Made by a program: the position numbers and the translations under genes. The notes under the pieces are model-generated. The model saw nothing but the letters and a program-made list of their open reading frames with translations, was not told the DNA's origin and did not search any database. Below are positions 21,560 through 32,894 of a stretch of DNA of 64,000 bases, in pieces (the first letter of the stretch is position 1; each line of letters starts with the position of its first letter). The stretch comes from Pomphorhynchus laevis (Eukaryota; Acanthocephala; Palaeacanthocephala; Echinorhynchida; Pomphorhynchidae): positions 248,001 to 312,000 of the forward strand of contig WNNJ02003641.1 of assembly GCA_012934845.2 (NCBI GenBank), read 5' to 3'.

Positions 21560-21665
21560 TCTGGCACTCATGAGTCATTGTAATGACTAAACGGCATTCG
21601 TCATTCGTTCGCGTCTGGCTTACATGTTTTACAAGAAATTCATGCGGAATGGTCTCACTCTCCTT
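21560..21665 (+). repeat. Second, damaged copy of the hammerhead-like unit
   Basis: Repeats 21255-21365 with changes in the core (CTCATGA, CTAAAC) but an intact GTCAT/ATGAC stem II. It is followed by the same GCGTCTGGC and GCGGAATGGTCTCACTCTCC blocks. A third remnant, without the core, is at 57785-57830 next to the AT microsatellite. Confidence 0.7.
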
Positions 21666-21770
21666 AAAATCATTAGTACTTACGTATTTTTCAATCTGGT
21701 TGAGTATATGTAACTTTTGCTAAGTCATAATTTTTAACGTTGCTTTTTCGGTGTCGCCACCTAGTTTAGG
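21665..21770 (-). mobile_element. Naiad 5' end fragment
   Basis: Matches the start of the Naiad ORF and its leader (15130-15242) in the same orientation, ending at the same CTAGTTTAG point. It joins directly to the hammerhead-like repeat at its left. Confidence 0.75.
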
Positions 21771-21939
21771 GAAAAGTACGATTTAGTAGAATATTAACCC
21801 GTGCTAATACTATTGCCGCAAATGATTTCAATATTATACTTACCCAAACACATTCTAATAAAAGTTATATTAAAGATGGTTTCACTGAAACAGTTAAAAT
21901 TGGAATATTTAAATAACTTTTAAGAGATAATGGTGACTG

Positions 21940-22060
21940 AAAGTCGTGAATTGAAGTCCAGTCTATTAAGCAGCATCATTTAGTATAAATGCGTATTTCG
22001 TAAGAAATCCTGGACCGTTGTCTACTCAGCACATCCGTGCACTACTATTATACATACCGT
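21940..22060. repeat. Direct repeat around structured element, copy 1
   Basis: Shared with 22285-22410: GTGACTGAAAGTCGTGAAT, AAGTCCAGTCTAT, CGTATTTCGTAAGAAATCC, CACATCCGTGCACTACTATT. The two copies flank the structured segment 22190-22285. Confidence 0.8.
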
Positions 22061-22189
22061 ATCTATTAAGGATCCAACGAGTGCAGCGACAATTCAGCAA
22101 CAACTTCTGCCTTGTGTTTAAGGATGGTCCGCACAGCAATTTGATATGGTACAGAGCGTAAGCCTCAGACAATTGAGCAAAGTGTCGGA

Positions 22190-22285
22190 AACGCCTTTAT
22201 TCACAATGTCACACAGGCAACCGAAACGGCCAGTGAGTACTTAATTCTACTGACGAGTGTTGTCGGGTACTTATTGGTCGTCTAG
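22190..22285 (+). ncRNA. Diverged structured-repeat unit with covarying stems
   Basis: Contains GGCAACC-GAAAC, a 15-pair stem (22226-22240 with 22267-22281, four of the pairs G-U or U-G), CTGACGA at 22250-22256 in its loop, and CGTC at the 3' foot. The ~355-bp array units have the same layout with different bases in the stem, so the pairing is conserved while the sequence is not. The hammerhead-type core words are present, but with GAAA before CTGANGA. Opposite in orientation to the array at 22415-23465. Confidence 0.55.
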
Positions 22286-22410
22286 AAGTGACATAGTGAC
22301 TGAAAGTCGTGAATCGAAGTCCAGTCTATCAAGCAACACCATTTAGTAAATATGCCGTATTTCGTAAGAAATCCTGGACCGTTGGCTACTCAGCACATCC
22401 GTGCACTACT
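22285..22410. repeat. Direct repeat around structured element, copy 2
   Basis: Partner of 21940-22060, directly joined to the first array unit at about 22415. Confidence 0.8.
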
Positions 22411-22414
22411 ATTA

Positions 22415-23465
22415 TATATAATTTAAGAGCTGAATGGTTCACACTGTGCTCCGGTAGCTTACAAGCTACAGTTTTACAATCAAGAATTTTACCAAAAACC
22501 GGAGTATGATTACAAGCAGAGCAGACTTTGTTATCACTTCTAGACGATGTGAGGGTAGCCGGCTGCACTGATCAGTACGGTGAACTACCACCAGTCGTTT
22601 CGGCTGCCTTGTAATATATTTAAAAGGCATCTCCGAGAATTCGCTGACGTGGTAGCATGGGAATAGCCTCTTTAAACAAACCACGTGCGTTCTGGATCAT
22701 CTTAATTTATTCGACAGGAAATTTTATTGCTGTCGTTGGTTGTTTTCTTGCAGGATCCTTTGAGGATAAATTTTTATAATTTAATAGCTGAATGATTCAC
22801 ACTATGCTCCGGGAGCTTACATGCTACAGATTAATAATCAAGAATTTTGCCAAAAATCGGAGTTCGATTACAATCAGAGCAAACTTCTTTATCAGTCCTA
22901 GACGAGCCGATGGTAGCCGGCAGTAATAATCAGTAGGTGAACTACCATCAGTCGCTTCGGCTGCCTTGTGATATATCAAGAAGGTATCTCCGAGAATTTG
23001 CTTACGTGATAGCATGGGCATTACCTCTTTAAACTAACCATGTGCTTTCCGGATCATCCTAATTTTATTTTGGCAGGAATTTCAATTGCTGTCGCTGCTT
23101 GCTTTCTCACAGGATCCCTTTATCGGATACGTTTTTATAATTTAATCGTAGAATGTGTAAAACTGTGCTTCGGGAGCTAAAAAGCTTCAGTTTCATAATC
23201 GTAGATTTTGCCAAAAACCGGAGTTTGATTACATGCAGGGCAGACTTCCTTATCACTCTTAGACGAGCTGATGGTAGCCGACAGCACTCATCAGTAGGGT
23301 GAACTACCATCAGTCGTTTCGGTTGCCTTGTGATATATTGAAAAGGCATCTCCGAGAATTTGCTAACGTAGTAGCATGAGCATAGCCTCTTTAAACTGAC
23401 AACGTGCTTTCCGGATTATCCTAATTTTATTCGACGGGAATTTTATTGCTTTCGTTGCTTGATCT
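22415..23465 (-). repeat. Tandem array 1: three ~355-bp structured units
   Basis: Three diverged direct copies begin near 22425, 22785 and 23140. Read on the minus strand, each unit has GCAGCC-GAAAC, a long stem of the ACGACTGATGGTAG / CTACCATCAG type, an internal CTGATGA-like box and CTCGTC at the foot. The array lies just downstream (in sense) of the PLE at 23740-25450. A second, opposite array is at 54060-55065. Unit size, tandem arrangement and hammerhead-like boxes recall animal retrozymes, small non-autonomous ribozyme-bearing repeats thought to be moved by PLEs. Confidence 0.7.
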
Positions 23466-23739
23466 ATATATAACATAATTTAAGGTATTCACTGTTGCTG
23501 GGATTCTCGAGGAGTACTTGTTCATATTTGAATATTAATATTATTACAACAGCAAATCAGAGAATTTACTTATTTACGATTCACCCTTTGTTTTTTTTAA
23601 TTGTATGGTTTGATCTCAGAAACGTTTTTTATGTATATATATTTATATGTATATGCAGTGTTGATGAGGAACCATCCATCCCAGTGTCTATCAAAGAAGC
23701 TAATTATATTACTTGTAATAAAATAAACTAGGAAGTAGA

Positions 23740-25450
23740 GCGTTTTTTTATTTGCGAAACGTTTCGATCGTTTTTGGTCTTTTTAAGTCACTAGTGTTAA
23801 ATGTCAGATTTTTACAGTGGGTATAACAAATAATCTGTAATTCCGATCTGAAAAGAATTCCAGGATCTTACAAAAAAATTATCACAGCTTTTTATCTGGA
23901 AGAATTCTAGCATTTTTCGAATTTTTTTGTTGTCACTTCACAGTGTCGTTGCTTCGATTGCTGTGTTGAGTTCTTTGATGGAATGAGATATTTGCATTAC
24001 TCTGAAGATTTGCGCCACTATCACTTATTTTCAATGGATGGAACGAATGGTCGGCCTTGTTCAGACTTTTGTACGTCATCAATTGTCCCATCCATCATTT
24101 TCCCGCTTTTTACGATCTAACGTTTCATTATTAGGTCTATCTATAACGACATTTTTCAATGTGTGTGATGGGTTTTCGACAAGTGACCAATTGTCCCGTC
24201 TACTTTCATATTGCCGCTACGTATGTCCTTACGACATTGTTAGCTCGAATGTTGTATTGTGTCAAAGTTTGTCCTAAGTATTGGACTTTACAATATAGAC
24301 ACTCGTTCATATAAATCACGTATCTCGATTTACAGTTGTATTCACCGTCTATTGTGTATGAGAGACCTGTCATTTGAGAGGCAAACCAGAGTGATTCGAT
24401 CACGTCGATGCAATTTGCGCATATTCGGTCTTCACAACGGTGTGATTCATTTCCTTCCGTTAATCAGTTACATGTATTGTAGCATCCCGTTGAGATTTCC
24501 AGAGTTCCGGTATCTTATCAGAAGTTTTTATGTTCTGTCTTATTGTCTTGGAAATCTCTGAAAATGATAAATCTAATAAACGTTAGCGATTCCAGTAAGG
24601 GATGGAAGGTCACAATGAGATTAATATTATTCTCATTGCTGTTTGAATTAGTGCATATCATTGTCAGTTGGCCTTTTCTGTTTGGCTCACGAATATATGA
24701 AAACTGTGTGAGAACCTTGCGGTGTGTATAACCACGTCTATTGAACGGAATATACAGCAACGTTAGTTGTTCTTCGAAAGTTTCAGGGGTTGAACAAATT
24801 TTCAAAGCTCAGTGTACCTCATTGTGTATAATTGCTCGTTTTGTACGGGATGGGTGTCCACTTCCAAGTGAATATACGATTTCCTGCCGTCGAGTTTGTG
24901 AAAAAGCGTTGTTTCCCAGTGTCCGGCAGTACTTTTATAAATTAAGCAACCGAGGAAAGGTGTACGTTGGCCGTCAGCGTAGTCAAAAGTAAATCTGAGT
25001 TCGTAATGTAAATTACGTACAAACTCCTCAAGGAACTTTTTACTATTGTATGGCCAGACAAGTAGGATGTCATCAACATAACGCATCCATGTAATCAGGC
25101 AATTTAAACATTTCGAGAGAAACTCGTGTTCGATGTAAGCCATATGGAGACCGGCGTAGGTTGGCTCAACTGGTGTTCCCATTGCGGTTCCTCGTATCTG
25201 TTTGTAAAGTTGTCCTTCAAACGTGAATATATTCGATGTGAGTAAACACGTATACCGTTGTTGAAGTTTGTCGTCACACATAGGATGACTTGTCGTACGT
25301 AGAGACCCTTAATATTGCAAGAATAATTCGGTTCTATTTTTGGTTTGATATAAGATATATAGAATGCTGCCTGGTGTTTATTCTTCCTTGTGAGGAAGAC
25401 AGTTTTTTTATGAGTACACCGTTGGATATCCCTGGGACGGTGTAACATCG
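23740..25450 (-). mobile_element. Penelope-like element, RT plus C-terminal GIY-YIG, degraded
   Basis: On the minus strand the clearest piece is 24802-25281, a PLE reverse transcriptase with LYKQIRGTAMGTPVEPTYAG, MRYVDDILLVW and FTFDYADGQRTPFLG. Downstream at 24206-24403 is the endonuclease part (YVIYMNECLYCKVQYLGQT, a GIY-YIG signature). The RT-then-GIY-YIG order marks a classical PLE, unlike the Naiad at 12-15 kb. The 3' UTR near 23740-23800 carries the AAAACGATCGAAACGTTTCGC type of end common in these elements. Several frame breaks are present, and the 5' part is missing or unrecognisable beyond about 25450. Confidence 0.8.
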
Positions 25451-26480
25451 AATTATATATACATATATTTATATATAATTTTGATGATTATAAGCACCAC
25501 AGCCTGGTGTCAACCGTTCTTGACGCTACATATAAATTTTTATTTATACATATTTATATGTTTACCCCAGGCACCACAACCTTGGGTCAACCGTTCTTGA
25601 CGCTGCATCTATATTTATATATAGTTATTCATTATTTAATTACTCGCTCGGATCCTTCAATAGAATACCGTGTATATATTGTGTTTTTCGAAAATAAGCT
25701 AAGAGCAGAAAAAAATTAATTTTTTCGAATTTGCCTTTTTAAATTGTGTGGTATTTTTCTTAAAGTTTTTTTCGAGAAAAACGTAAAGCCAAATCTCATA
25801 CAATTTTGAGAAGTAAGTTCGAAACGTTAATTATATATAAATTAAAGTAATTTAAAGCATAAATAGAAGTTTCGTGTATTTAAGTAGTTAATAATATTTA
25901 ATAATTTTTAACTTTTACACCTTTTCTTCTTTGAAAAGTCCAGTAAATATCTATAGAAGAGTCTTGTTGTTTGTAATTAAAAGGGGAAATTGAAATATAA
26001 TGAAAATTTACTTTTTTACATAAAATTTAAATAAATAATATATATATGTTCAATCCTTCTTTATAATATCTTGTATTTAATGGATCCCAGAAGATCAATC
26101 TTATATACTCACTAATATAAAACATTACTGCATGAATGTTTCATAATTACACATTATACTAGGGATATTCTATTACATTATTACTGTGTAAAAATAAATG
26201 TCTAGCATAAGGTATAAAAGTTTTGTTTTAATAAATTCATTTTTTAAAACGTTGATTTTGGTTCTTGTAATACATTTTAAATCAATGTTGTTACCTGTAT
26301 TATGCGCATTACGTAATCAATTTAATGAATTACTTTTTGTATCTTAAAAATCTATGAAATAAAAATTACATTTTTAAATTATTATAATTTGAAATTTAGA
26401 AATATTGTTAGCAATGCTAAATTGTGATAATCATTACTTATTTTTGATATTTAATTATAATTTTAATCGTTATCTTTTCA
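25450..26480. other. AT-rich intron sequence
   Basis: Intron DNA of the LRR gene between the PLE and the exon at 26482. It contains a short duplication with ACCACA..CTGGTGTCAACCGTTCTTGACGCT (25495-25610, two units). No gene is seen. Confidence 0.5.
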
Positions 26481-26481
26481 G

Positions 26482-26541
26482 AGATTTGTCGAGTAATATT
26501 CTTTCACTAGTCAATATTTCACAAATTACACTTCTCGAATT
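26482..26541 (+). CDS. LRR gene exon: one short leucine-rich repeat
   Basis: A 60-nt exon with acceptor TTATCTTTTCAG and donor GTAAGT, phase 2 at both ends. It reads DLSSNILSLVNISQITLLE. It is four residues shorter than the 24-residue exons but keeps the LRR core L-S-S-N-I-L. The following intron is about 19 kb and holds the Gypsy element and three LINEs. Confidence 0.7.
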
Positions 26542-26579
26542 GTAAGTAACCTTTCTTTAAATTAAATTTAATTTATATT

Positions 26580-26968
26580 TCTTTACAAAACTTGACTATA
26601 CTCTACTTAGTAACACACATATTCAACGCAGAATGTGTCATCCGCATATAATGTTAACACATTTTATGTCATCCACATATTTAACGCATATTGAATGATT
26701 TAAAGATACGTCGTAGTACAAAAAGGTTGAATAATAGAGTATAGATTAAGCTTTCTTGAGGTACACCAATATATTAGAAGCATTCCTTAGATAACGTATT
26801 TTTGTATATAATCATTCGACTTCTACAGGAAAGGTACGATTGAACGATTTCAGTTGTTATGCAGAGAAACCTAATGACTGCAGGTTACTTAACAATTGAT
26901 TATGACGAATGCTATGATCAAATCAACTTGTAGTTTTTGTAGGTACTGATTGCAAATTGAATTATCCT
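26580..26968 (-). pseudogene. Old LINE reverse-transcriptase remnant (left part)
   Basis: Minus-strand reading gives a GVPQESLIYTLLFNLF-like RT motif near 26740-26780, followed by a decayed catalytic region. Together with 30815-31680 it appears to be one old CR1/L2-type LINE split by the Gypsy insertion. It is heavily mutated. Confidence 0.5.
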
Positions 26969-27042
26969 TGACGTAAACCAAAAGATGGCTTTATTTGACA
27001 ATCTAGAACAAACAAAACGTTTATAGTTATAATGTCATATCA
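26969..27042 (-). repeat. 3' LTR of the Gypsy element (74 bp)
   Basis: Identical to 30736-30809, TG...CA termini, preceded by ATCCT at 26964-26968. Confidence 0.93.
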
Positions 27043-29592
27043 TCTTCATCCACTATGTAATCGTTGAAACGGCTTGGTATTTTACGTAAGCGTTGGCTAC
27101 GCCAGACTCGTGGACGTTGTTGATTTCTGACCGGTTCGCTGACCATTGTTTGTTGATAGTCATCAGAATGTTTTGGTTCACTCACTGTCTTGTCCGCTTC
27201 CCCTTTCGTCTGGTTTTGATCAATCTGTGGCTCGTTTTGGGTGTTGTCTCCTGATGCATTGTAATTGGTCGCTTTGGTTGGTTCCGTAGTCCGTGTGTTT
27301 GTTGTCTCTGAGGTTGATTCGTTAGATATATCTGGAAACGGTGTGTAATCATCAGCGTAAGGAGCCAGATGCTTCGACGATACGGTTGTTTCTCGTCCAT
27401 CGTCGAATCTGATAGAAGCTCTGGATGGATCACATCTCAGAAGTTCCACGACCTGTACTTGAGGATCATATTTGCTAGAGCGAACATGCTGTTTTAATAG
27501 AACTTTGCCAGGCGTTAGTAACCAAGTTGGTAACGCCTTCCCTGTGCAAGATCTGCGCTCAAAACGAAAGAACCTATCATGAGGAGTACAATTCGTCGAA
27601 GTGCAAAGCAATGATCTTACTGAATGTAGTGCAGCTAGTAGAGATAATTCCCACATCGTGATTGGTCTATTATGAGAGGCTAAATCGAGCTCAATAGCCT
27701 TCCAGATTATACCGTTGTACTTTTCGACCTGACCATTACATGTCGGATTGTATGGACAGCTTAGACTTGATGATATTCCTAATCGATTTAAATAATCGCT
27801 GAACTCTCTCGCAACAAATGCTGGACCACGATCGGAGTGAATCATTGCGGGCATTCCAAACATGAAGAATAATTTATCAAGACATGCGATGACTGTTGAT
27901 ATCGTCATGTTAGAACATGGAAAGACGAATGGAAACCTCGAGAACTCGTCGATTACGACCAAGATATAACGGTAGCGTGTTGATGATGGAATCGGTCCTT
28001 TGAAATCTAGTGATAAGCGCTTGAATGGTTGGCATGCTTTTACTAAGGCGTGATCGTTTGGCTTGAAGAAGCTTGGTTTAAGCCGAGAGCAAACGCCACA
28101 ATTTTTGACGATGTTTTTGATGTCCTCGACAGAACATGGAATATTCCGACTACGGATAAAGTGGTACAACCTCGTCACTCCCGGATGGCATAATGATTGG
28201 TGCAGAAACTTAGTATGGGTCAACACATTGTTGCTGGTCAATCCACAATATTGTCGGGACAATGCATCAGCGACTGTATTGTCTTTCCCCGGCCGATAGA
28301 AAATTTCATATTGATACGGGGCCAACTCAATGCGCCATCTTACAAGTTTCTCATTCTTTATAGTGCTTTTGTGTCGGTCGTTGAATATGAACGAAACACT
28401 CGCTTGGTCTGTAATCAGTTGAAATTTTCGACCAAGCAAATAATGTCGCCAATATTTGAGGCATTCAACGATTGCAAGGGCCTCTTTTTCAACTGATGAA
28501 TATGTCTTGGTAGCCCCCTGTAATGTTTTCGAAAAGAAAGCAAGCGGCTGCCCATCTTGAGAGAGTACTCCTGCAATGGCATTCTTTGATGCATCCGTCT
28601 CGACAATGATCATTTTCGACTCGTCGAATACTTTTAGGACAGCTTCCGCGATCTCTTGTTTGATTGAGTTGAATGCATTTGCTGCATTTGTAGCCAGGGG
28701 AATTCGTGCATGTCTAGAAGAGGGTGGATCTTCTCTAAAAAGTTTGATATCAACCTGGAATAATGGGCACACATGCCGAGAATCCTTTTAAGGTCTGTAA
28801 CATTCCGAGGCTGTTCCATGGTTGTAATAGCTTTTGTCCTATCAGGGTCGGGTCGTATGTTATTGTGTGTTACCAGGTAGCCGAGAAAACAAATCGACGT
28901 GAGATCGTACTTACATTTACTTTCGTTCTAGGTTAGTCCATACTTAACAGTAGTACCTTTGAATAGACTTAGGTTTACATTGTGATCGCCTTTATCTGTA
29001 CCGCATACGACAATATCATCCAAATATACAAATGTACCCTTCAGCGATTCGGCTTCTATCATATTAACTATGATTATCTGAAAGACGGCCGGGGCATTTG
29101 TCAATCCAAATGGAACCCGGTTAAATTCGTAAAGCTTGCCCATTGCTTCAAAGGCGGTGTAACACTTCTCTGACTCTCGCATTGGCGCTTGGTGATACGC
29201 GGACGTCAAATCAATCCGGCTGAAGAACGTATACGTAGCGATACGTTCAATAGTACTATCAATCCTGGGAAGTGGATATCATCTAGTTCGGTGAACTTAT
29301 TAATTGTCATTGAATAATCCACCACAAGTCTTTGCTTCCCTGATGGATTTGAAACTACCACTACTTGCGCTCGCCAGGGTGACTGACTGTGACGAATAAT
29401 TCCTTCGCGCAATAATCTCTGAACTTCACGATCGATGAAATCGGAATGCAAGCGACTGTACTTCCTTGATTTGACAGCAATGGGGCGACAACCTGGTGAG
29501 AGCATGTTAAATAAACTCGGCTCTTCTAATCTCATGGAATCTAATGCGGCTAGGGTAAACGTTCGAGTATGAGAACTGAGGGATAGTGTCAC
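27027..29592 (-). pseudogene. Gypsy pol region: RT, RNase H, integrase
   Basis: Parts in order on the minus strand are RT (about 28900-29592: RLVVDYS, VPFGLTNAPAVFQ, FVYLDDIVV), RNase H (about 28270-28650: IVETDASKNAIAGVLSQ, HYLLGRKFQLITDQASV, NTVADALSRQ) and integrase (about 27400-28200: the HHCC-type zinc region, then LSLDFKGPIPSS, FGMPAMIHSDRGPAFVA and CNGQVEKYNG), with a Pro/Thr-rich tail to about 27030. The region is interrupted and not a working gene. Confidence 0.88.
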
Positions 29593-30722
29593 ATTTTGAA
29601 TCGGGATAGAAAGGAATGTCCCAAAATGACATCACAACACAAGCATGGAAGGCATAAAAACTTAACGTCATGATACGTTCGTCCTTGAATCATCGCGTTT
29701 GCAAGGCAATATTTCTTAACAGTAGACGATTTGTCTGTGGTGGCCATCGTTATGACATTGTGACATGAATGTGTAGTCAATCTCAACCTCTTTGCAACTG
29801 TAGCATTTATAAAATTCGTCGAACTCCCGGTGTCAATCAACGCTCTCATACTATGATCATTTACCTTAATGCTTACGATCGAACGTCTTAGGTCGTTATT
29901 TATACAAGCGAGCATGGCGCCAACAGCCTCAAACTCCGAATCTTCAGTCTTTGCGTTAACACGAGGACGTTTGGATGACTTACACACATAAGCAAAATGG
30001 CCACGTTTGCCACATTGTCGACAATCTGCATTTCTTGCTGGACATTTGCTGCGATGATGGTACTGCCTTCCACAGAAATAGCACTGTTTGGACATACTGA
30101 CATCCGTTATCTTGTTATAAACAGCACTGCATGTTGCGTCCTCTTGAGCTTGAATCGACGCTACGGACATATCAGGTGGACAGTTGTTCGCGGATGCTTG
30201 CAATTGTGCATTTTCAAGTGTGCGTGCTCGATCAAACGCTTCGATAGCACTAAGATCCTTGCTTTCCAAAAGGCGTTGCCGTATATGCGTTGAGCGTAAC
30301 CCACTAACAAATGCGTCGCGAATCACTAAGTCACGATGCTCGATCGAAGAAACTGCTTGAAATTCAAAATCTCGACTGACCGTTTGTAAGTTGATGATGA
30401 ATTGATCGATCGATTGCTCGTCGGTTTGTCTATGTGTGAGCAGCTTGTATCGTGTGGATATTTGACTTTTCTTCTTAATAAACAGAGCCTCCAGCATTGA
30501 GATGGCATCATCGTAAGTTGTTGCAGATTCGATATGTCGATAGACCGTAGTTGACACGTGATTGACAAGAATGTCCAAACGTGAATCAGCAGGTAAGTCC
30601 ACGATGCTGTCCATGAACTTTGTAAATTGTATTTTCCAATGGGCCCATAGAGTGGCTGCGTCAAGAGTATCTGGTTCGAGAGCCAACTGTTCTGGTTTGA
30701 GGAACTTCTCCATAGTCACCAA
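29589..30722 (-). CDS. Gypsy gag-protease ORF
   Basis: Open 377-codon frame beginning just inside the 5' LTR. The first ~190 residues form a capsid-like domain (LWAHWKIQFTKFMDSIV, IDQFIINLQTVSRDFEF). Two zinc knuckles follow (CYFCGRQYHHRSKC and CRQCGKRGHFAYVC), then a retroviral-type aspartic protease with ALIDTGSSTNFIN. The protein would assemble particles and process the polyprotein. The layout matches mag-type Gypsy elements. Confidence 0.9.
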   Translation of the reverse strand: MVTMEKFLKPEQLALEPDTLDAATLWAHWKIQFTKFMDSIVDLPADSRLDILVNHVSTTVYRHIESATTYDDAISMLEALFIKKKSQISTRYKLLTHRQTDEQSIDQFIINLQTVSRDFEFQAVSSIEHRDLVIRDAFVSGLRSTHIRQRLLESKDLSAIEAFDRARTLENAQLQASANNCPPDMSVASIQAQEDATCSAVYNKITDVSMSKQCYFCGRQYHHRSKCPARNADCRQCGKRGHFAYVCKSSKRPRVNAKTEDSEFEAVGAMLACINNDLRRSIVSIKVNDHSMRALIDTGSSTNFINATVAKRLRLTTHSCHNVITMATTDKSSTVKKYCLANAMIQGRTYHDVKFLCLPCLCCDVILGHSFLSRFKM

Positions 30723-30735
30723 TTGTCAAATAAAT

Positions 30736-30809
30736 TGACGTAAACCAAAAGATGGCTTTATTTGACAATCTAGAACAAACAAAACGTTTATAGTTATAAT
30801 GTCATATCA
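30736..30809 (-). repeat. 5' LTR of the Gypsy element (74 bp)
   Basis: Identical to 26969-27042 and followed by the target duplication ATCCT at 30810-30814. Confidence 0.93.
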
Positions 30810-30814
30810 ATCCT

Positions 30815-31680
30815 CATAAGTGCATTGCATTGTCTTGAGGACTAAAAGCGTGTTGCTTGATATCTATGCGATTTAGATATATTGAATATATTCGATTAGG
30901 AAAATTATTTTTAAGTAATTTTGCAAAAGCTGGTAACAATTACATTGGACGGAAACATTGTGATGTTACAGGATTTGTCTGTTTAGGATTAAAACAATGT
31001 TTGTGCATTTTAAGCAATCAGACACGATTCTAGTCTGAAAGATCTGTGTAAAAAATGCTACTGAGAAATGTTGCGATAAAATATTGGCAAGATATTTTAC
31101 AATCTACATTTGCACACCCGGACCATTGACTTTGTTGGTTGCTATCTATATCCTTGGGCACTTTTTCGGAAGATACAAGACAGTCGTTGGTGGATTCGGA
31201 ATTTTTAGTTAGAGAAATTTTATTTTATGGAGTCCATCATAGAGATTTTTATTGTCCGAAACTAAAGGGTTGATTTGAGAAACATGACCACAGATAATCA
31301 CGGCGATTCTGAAATATACGAAGAGATTAAACTGTACACCTTAAGTATTCTATATGGTATTTAACATATAAGCTAATTTCAGTTATTACCACATTTAAAT
31401 TATCTCTAATGTAAGCACAAACCCTGCCTTCTCTCCGGAAATATCTGTGAGCCGATAAAGGCTTTAGAAATTCGGGAATACTACATTCTTGTGAGGTCAC
31501 GTTGTTAAACCACGTTTCTGTTACTAATAGAACATCGAGAGAATACACGCTGCACATTACATATTTATGATATAACTTCATAGAAAGGCTCGGTGCATTT
31601 GTCAGAAAAATAGTTGGATAAAAGTATGTATGATTATTTAACTGTGTAACGATGCGTATGTACGCTTTATTCGTCATAAG
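30815..31680 (-). pseudogene. Old LINE remnant (right part): endonuclease and RT start
   Basis: At 31327-31677 the minus strand encodes an endonuclease piece (DVLLVTETWFNNVTSQE, RREGRVCAYIRDNLNV) and at about 30880-31080 an RT piece (TRIVSDCLKCTNIVLI). Both read in order toward 26968, across the Gypsy insertion. A short extra copy of the 30980-31070 block is at 32110-32190. Confidence 0.6.
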
Positions 31681-32243
31681 TTTACTAGGTGAATTATTAT
31701 CCGACGAAATTTACATCTAACCTTGACCACCCGAAAATCCTAAATTCCTAAGTTATCTTCACCCATGCTCGCTCTTTTAATTAATTCTCGCCTAGCTTTC
31801 CGTAATTTCTTACTATCCTCATAATATCTTTAGGAAATATTGCAATTTTTGTCCTTTTTAGATTTCCGCGTCGAAGAAGAGTTTATTCAGAATGCAGTTT
31901 ATTGTTGAATATTACCTTTATGAGCCAAGGTTTATCATTTTGTGATATTTATGTATCCCCACGTTTCATTCCTTTTACCACGTTAATTACAATGTTTCAC
32001 AAAATGAGATTATGAGTTTCCTAGCAGATTTAGCATCATTATTTATACTTTCTTCGATGTTGTTTGATATAGATTATTTTAATCCCTTTATCATGGCTCA
32101 ACGTGCCATTAAAATAATGTTAGTGCATTTTAAGAAATCGGATACGATTCCAGTATGAAAGATCTGTGTAAAAGTGTGCTGTTTAAGAAAATCTACACCA
32201 ATTACTTGCACTTTAATTAATAGAATCATATATAGGCAACAGT

Positions 32244-32692
32244 TTGATGTTGCCGGATTTGAGTCTTAGGGGGAAACTTTCGGTTTACAGCGCAATCTTC
32301 GTTCCTATCTTAACCTATGGTCATAAGCTTTTAGCTATGACCGAAAGGATACGATCTAGGATCCACGCCACCGAAATGAGGTTCTTTCACGGTACCTGGT
32401 ATTAGGTTTGGAGATAAGGCTAGGAATTCGGTCATCCAGGATAGACTCTGAGTAAATTAGCTGCTTCTCAACATCGAAGAAAGTCAGGTGAGGTGGCTAA
32501 GACAGTCTGAAAAGAGACCTCGAGGTAGACATCGATACCGGTAAAGAGATCAAATTACGAAACTGGCTGAAGAACACCTTGGGTTTTATGAAAGAAAACT
32601 CTGGTCTATCGCCCATGATCGCGATGCCTGGTATGGTTTGTTCGTACACTGCCTCCACAACCAACACCCGGACCAGTGGTTGACAAGAAAAA
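32244..32692 (+). mobile_element. RTE-like LINE, 5'-truncated, with 16-bp target duplication
   Basis: A 449-bp insertion flanked by perfect 16-bp copies of ATATATAGGCAACAGT (32228-32243 and 32693-32708). Its plus strand encodes the C-terminus of an RTE/BovB-type reverse transcriptase (AIFVPILTYGHKLL, RIRSRIHATEMRFFHGT), with a few stops. It ends in ACAAGAAAAA. Heavy 5' truncation and a long duplication are hallmarks of target-primed reverse transcription. Confidence 0.82.
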
Positions 32693-32756
32693 ATATATAG
32701 GCAACAGTGATGAATGTGCTAATTGGTGCATATTGTAATTTGATTATTTGTATGGC

Positions 32757-32802
32757 GATTTACTCTTGTCGCGAAACGAAGATATCGCGACAAGAATAAA
32801 TC
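32757..32802. repeat. Hairpin palindrome, 18-bp arms
   Basis: GATTTACTCTTGTCGCGA at 32757-32774 pairs with 32785-32802 with one mismatch around a 10-bp loop. Confidence 0.85.
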
Positions 32803-32894
32803 GACAAGACTATACAAATATAGTTCCAAAACGTTATTTTTGACATGTGATCGTACACCATCAAGTTTAGAGGATCTAACGATATAAAGAGGCT

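Larger units (their letters stand above)
26969..30809 (-). mobile_element. Gypsy LTR retrotransposon, mag-like, with very short identical LTRs
   Basis: A 3841-bp LTR element in the large LRR-gene intron. It has two identical 74-bp LTRs that start with TG and end with CA, and flanking 5-bp target duplications ATCCT. The order gag with two CCHC knuckles, aspartic protease, RT, RNase H, integrase is that of the Gypsy superfamily. Very short LTRs are typical of the mag lineage. LTR identity indicates recent insertion. The coding part looks nearly whole, with about two breaks in pol. It is a proviral-type fossil lying within an older LINE. Confidence 0.92.

Noticed and set aside
25104-25448. Separate gene on the minus strand
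   Set aside because: It reads as a shifted-frame remnant of the PLE RT start, not a distinct protein.
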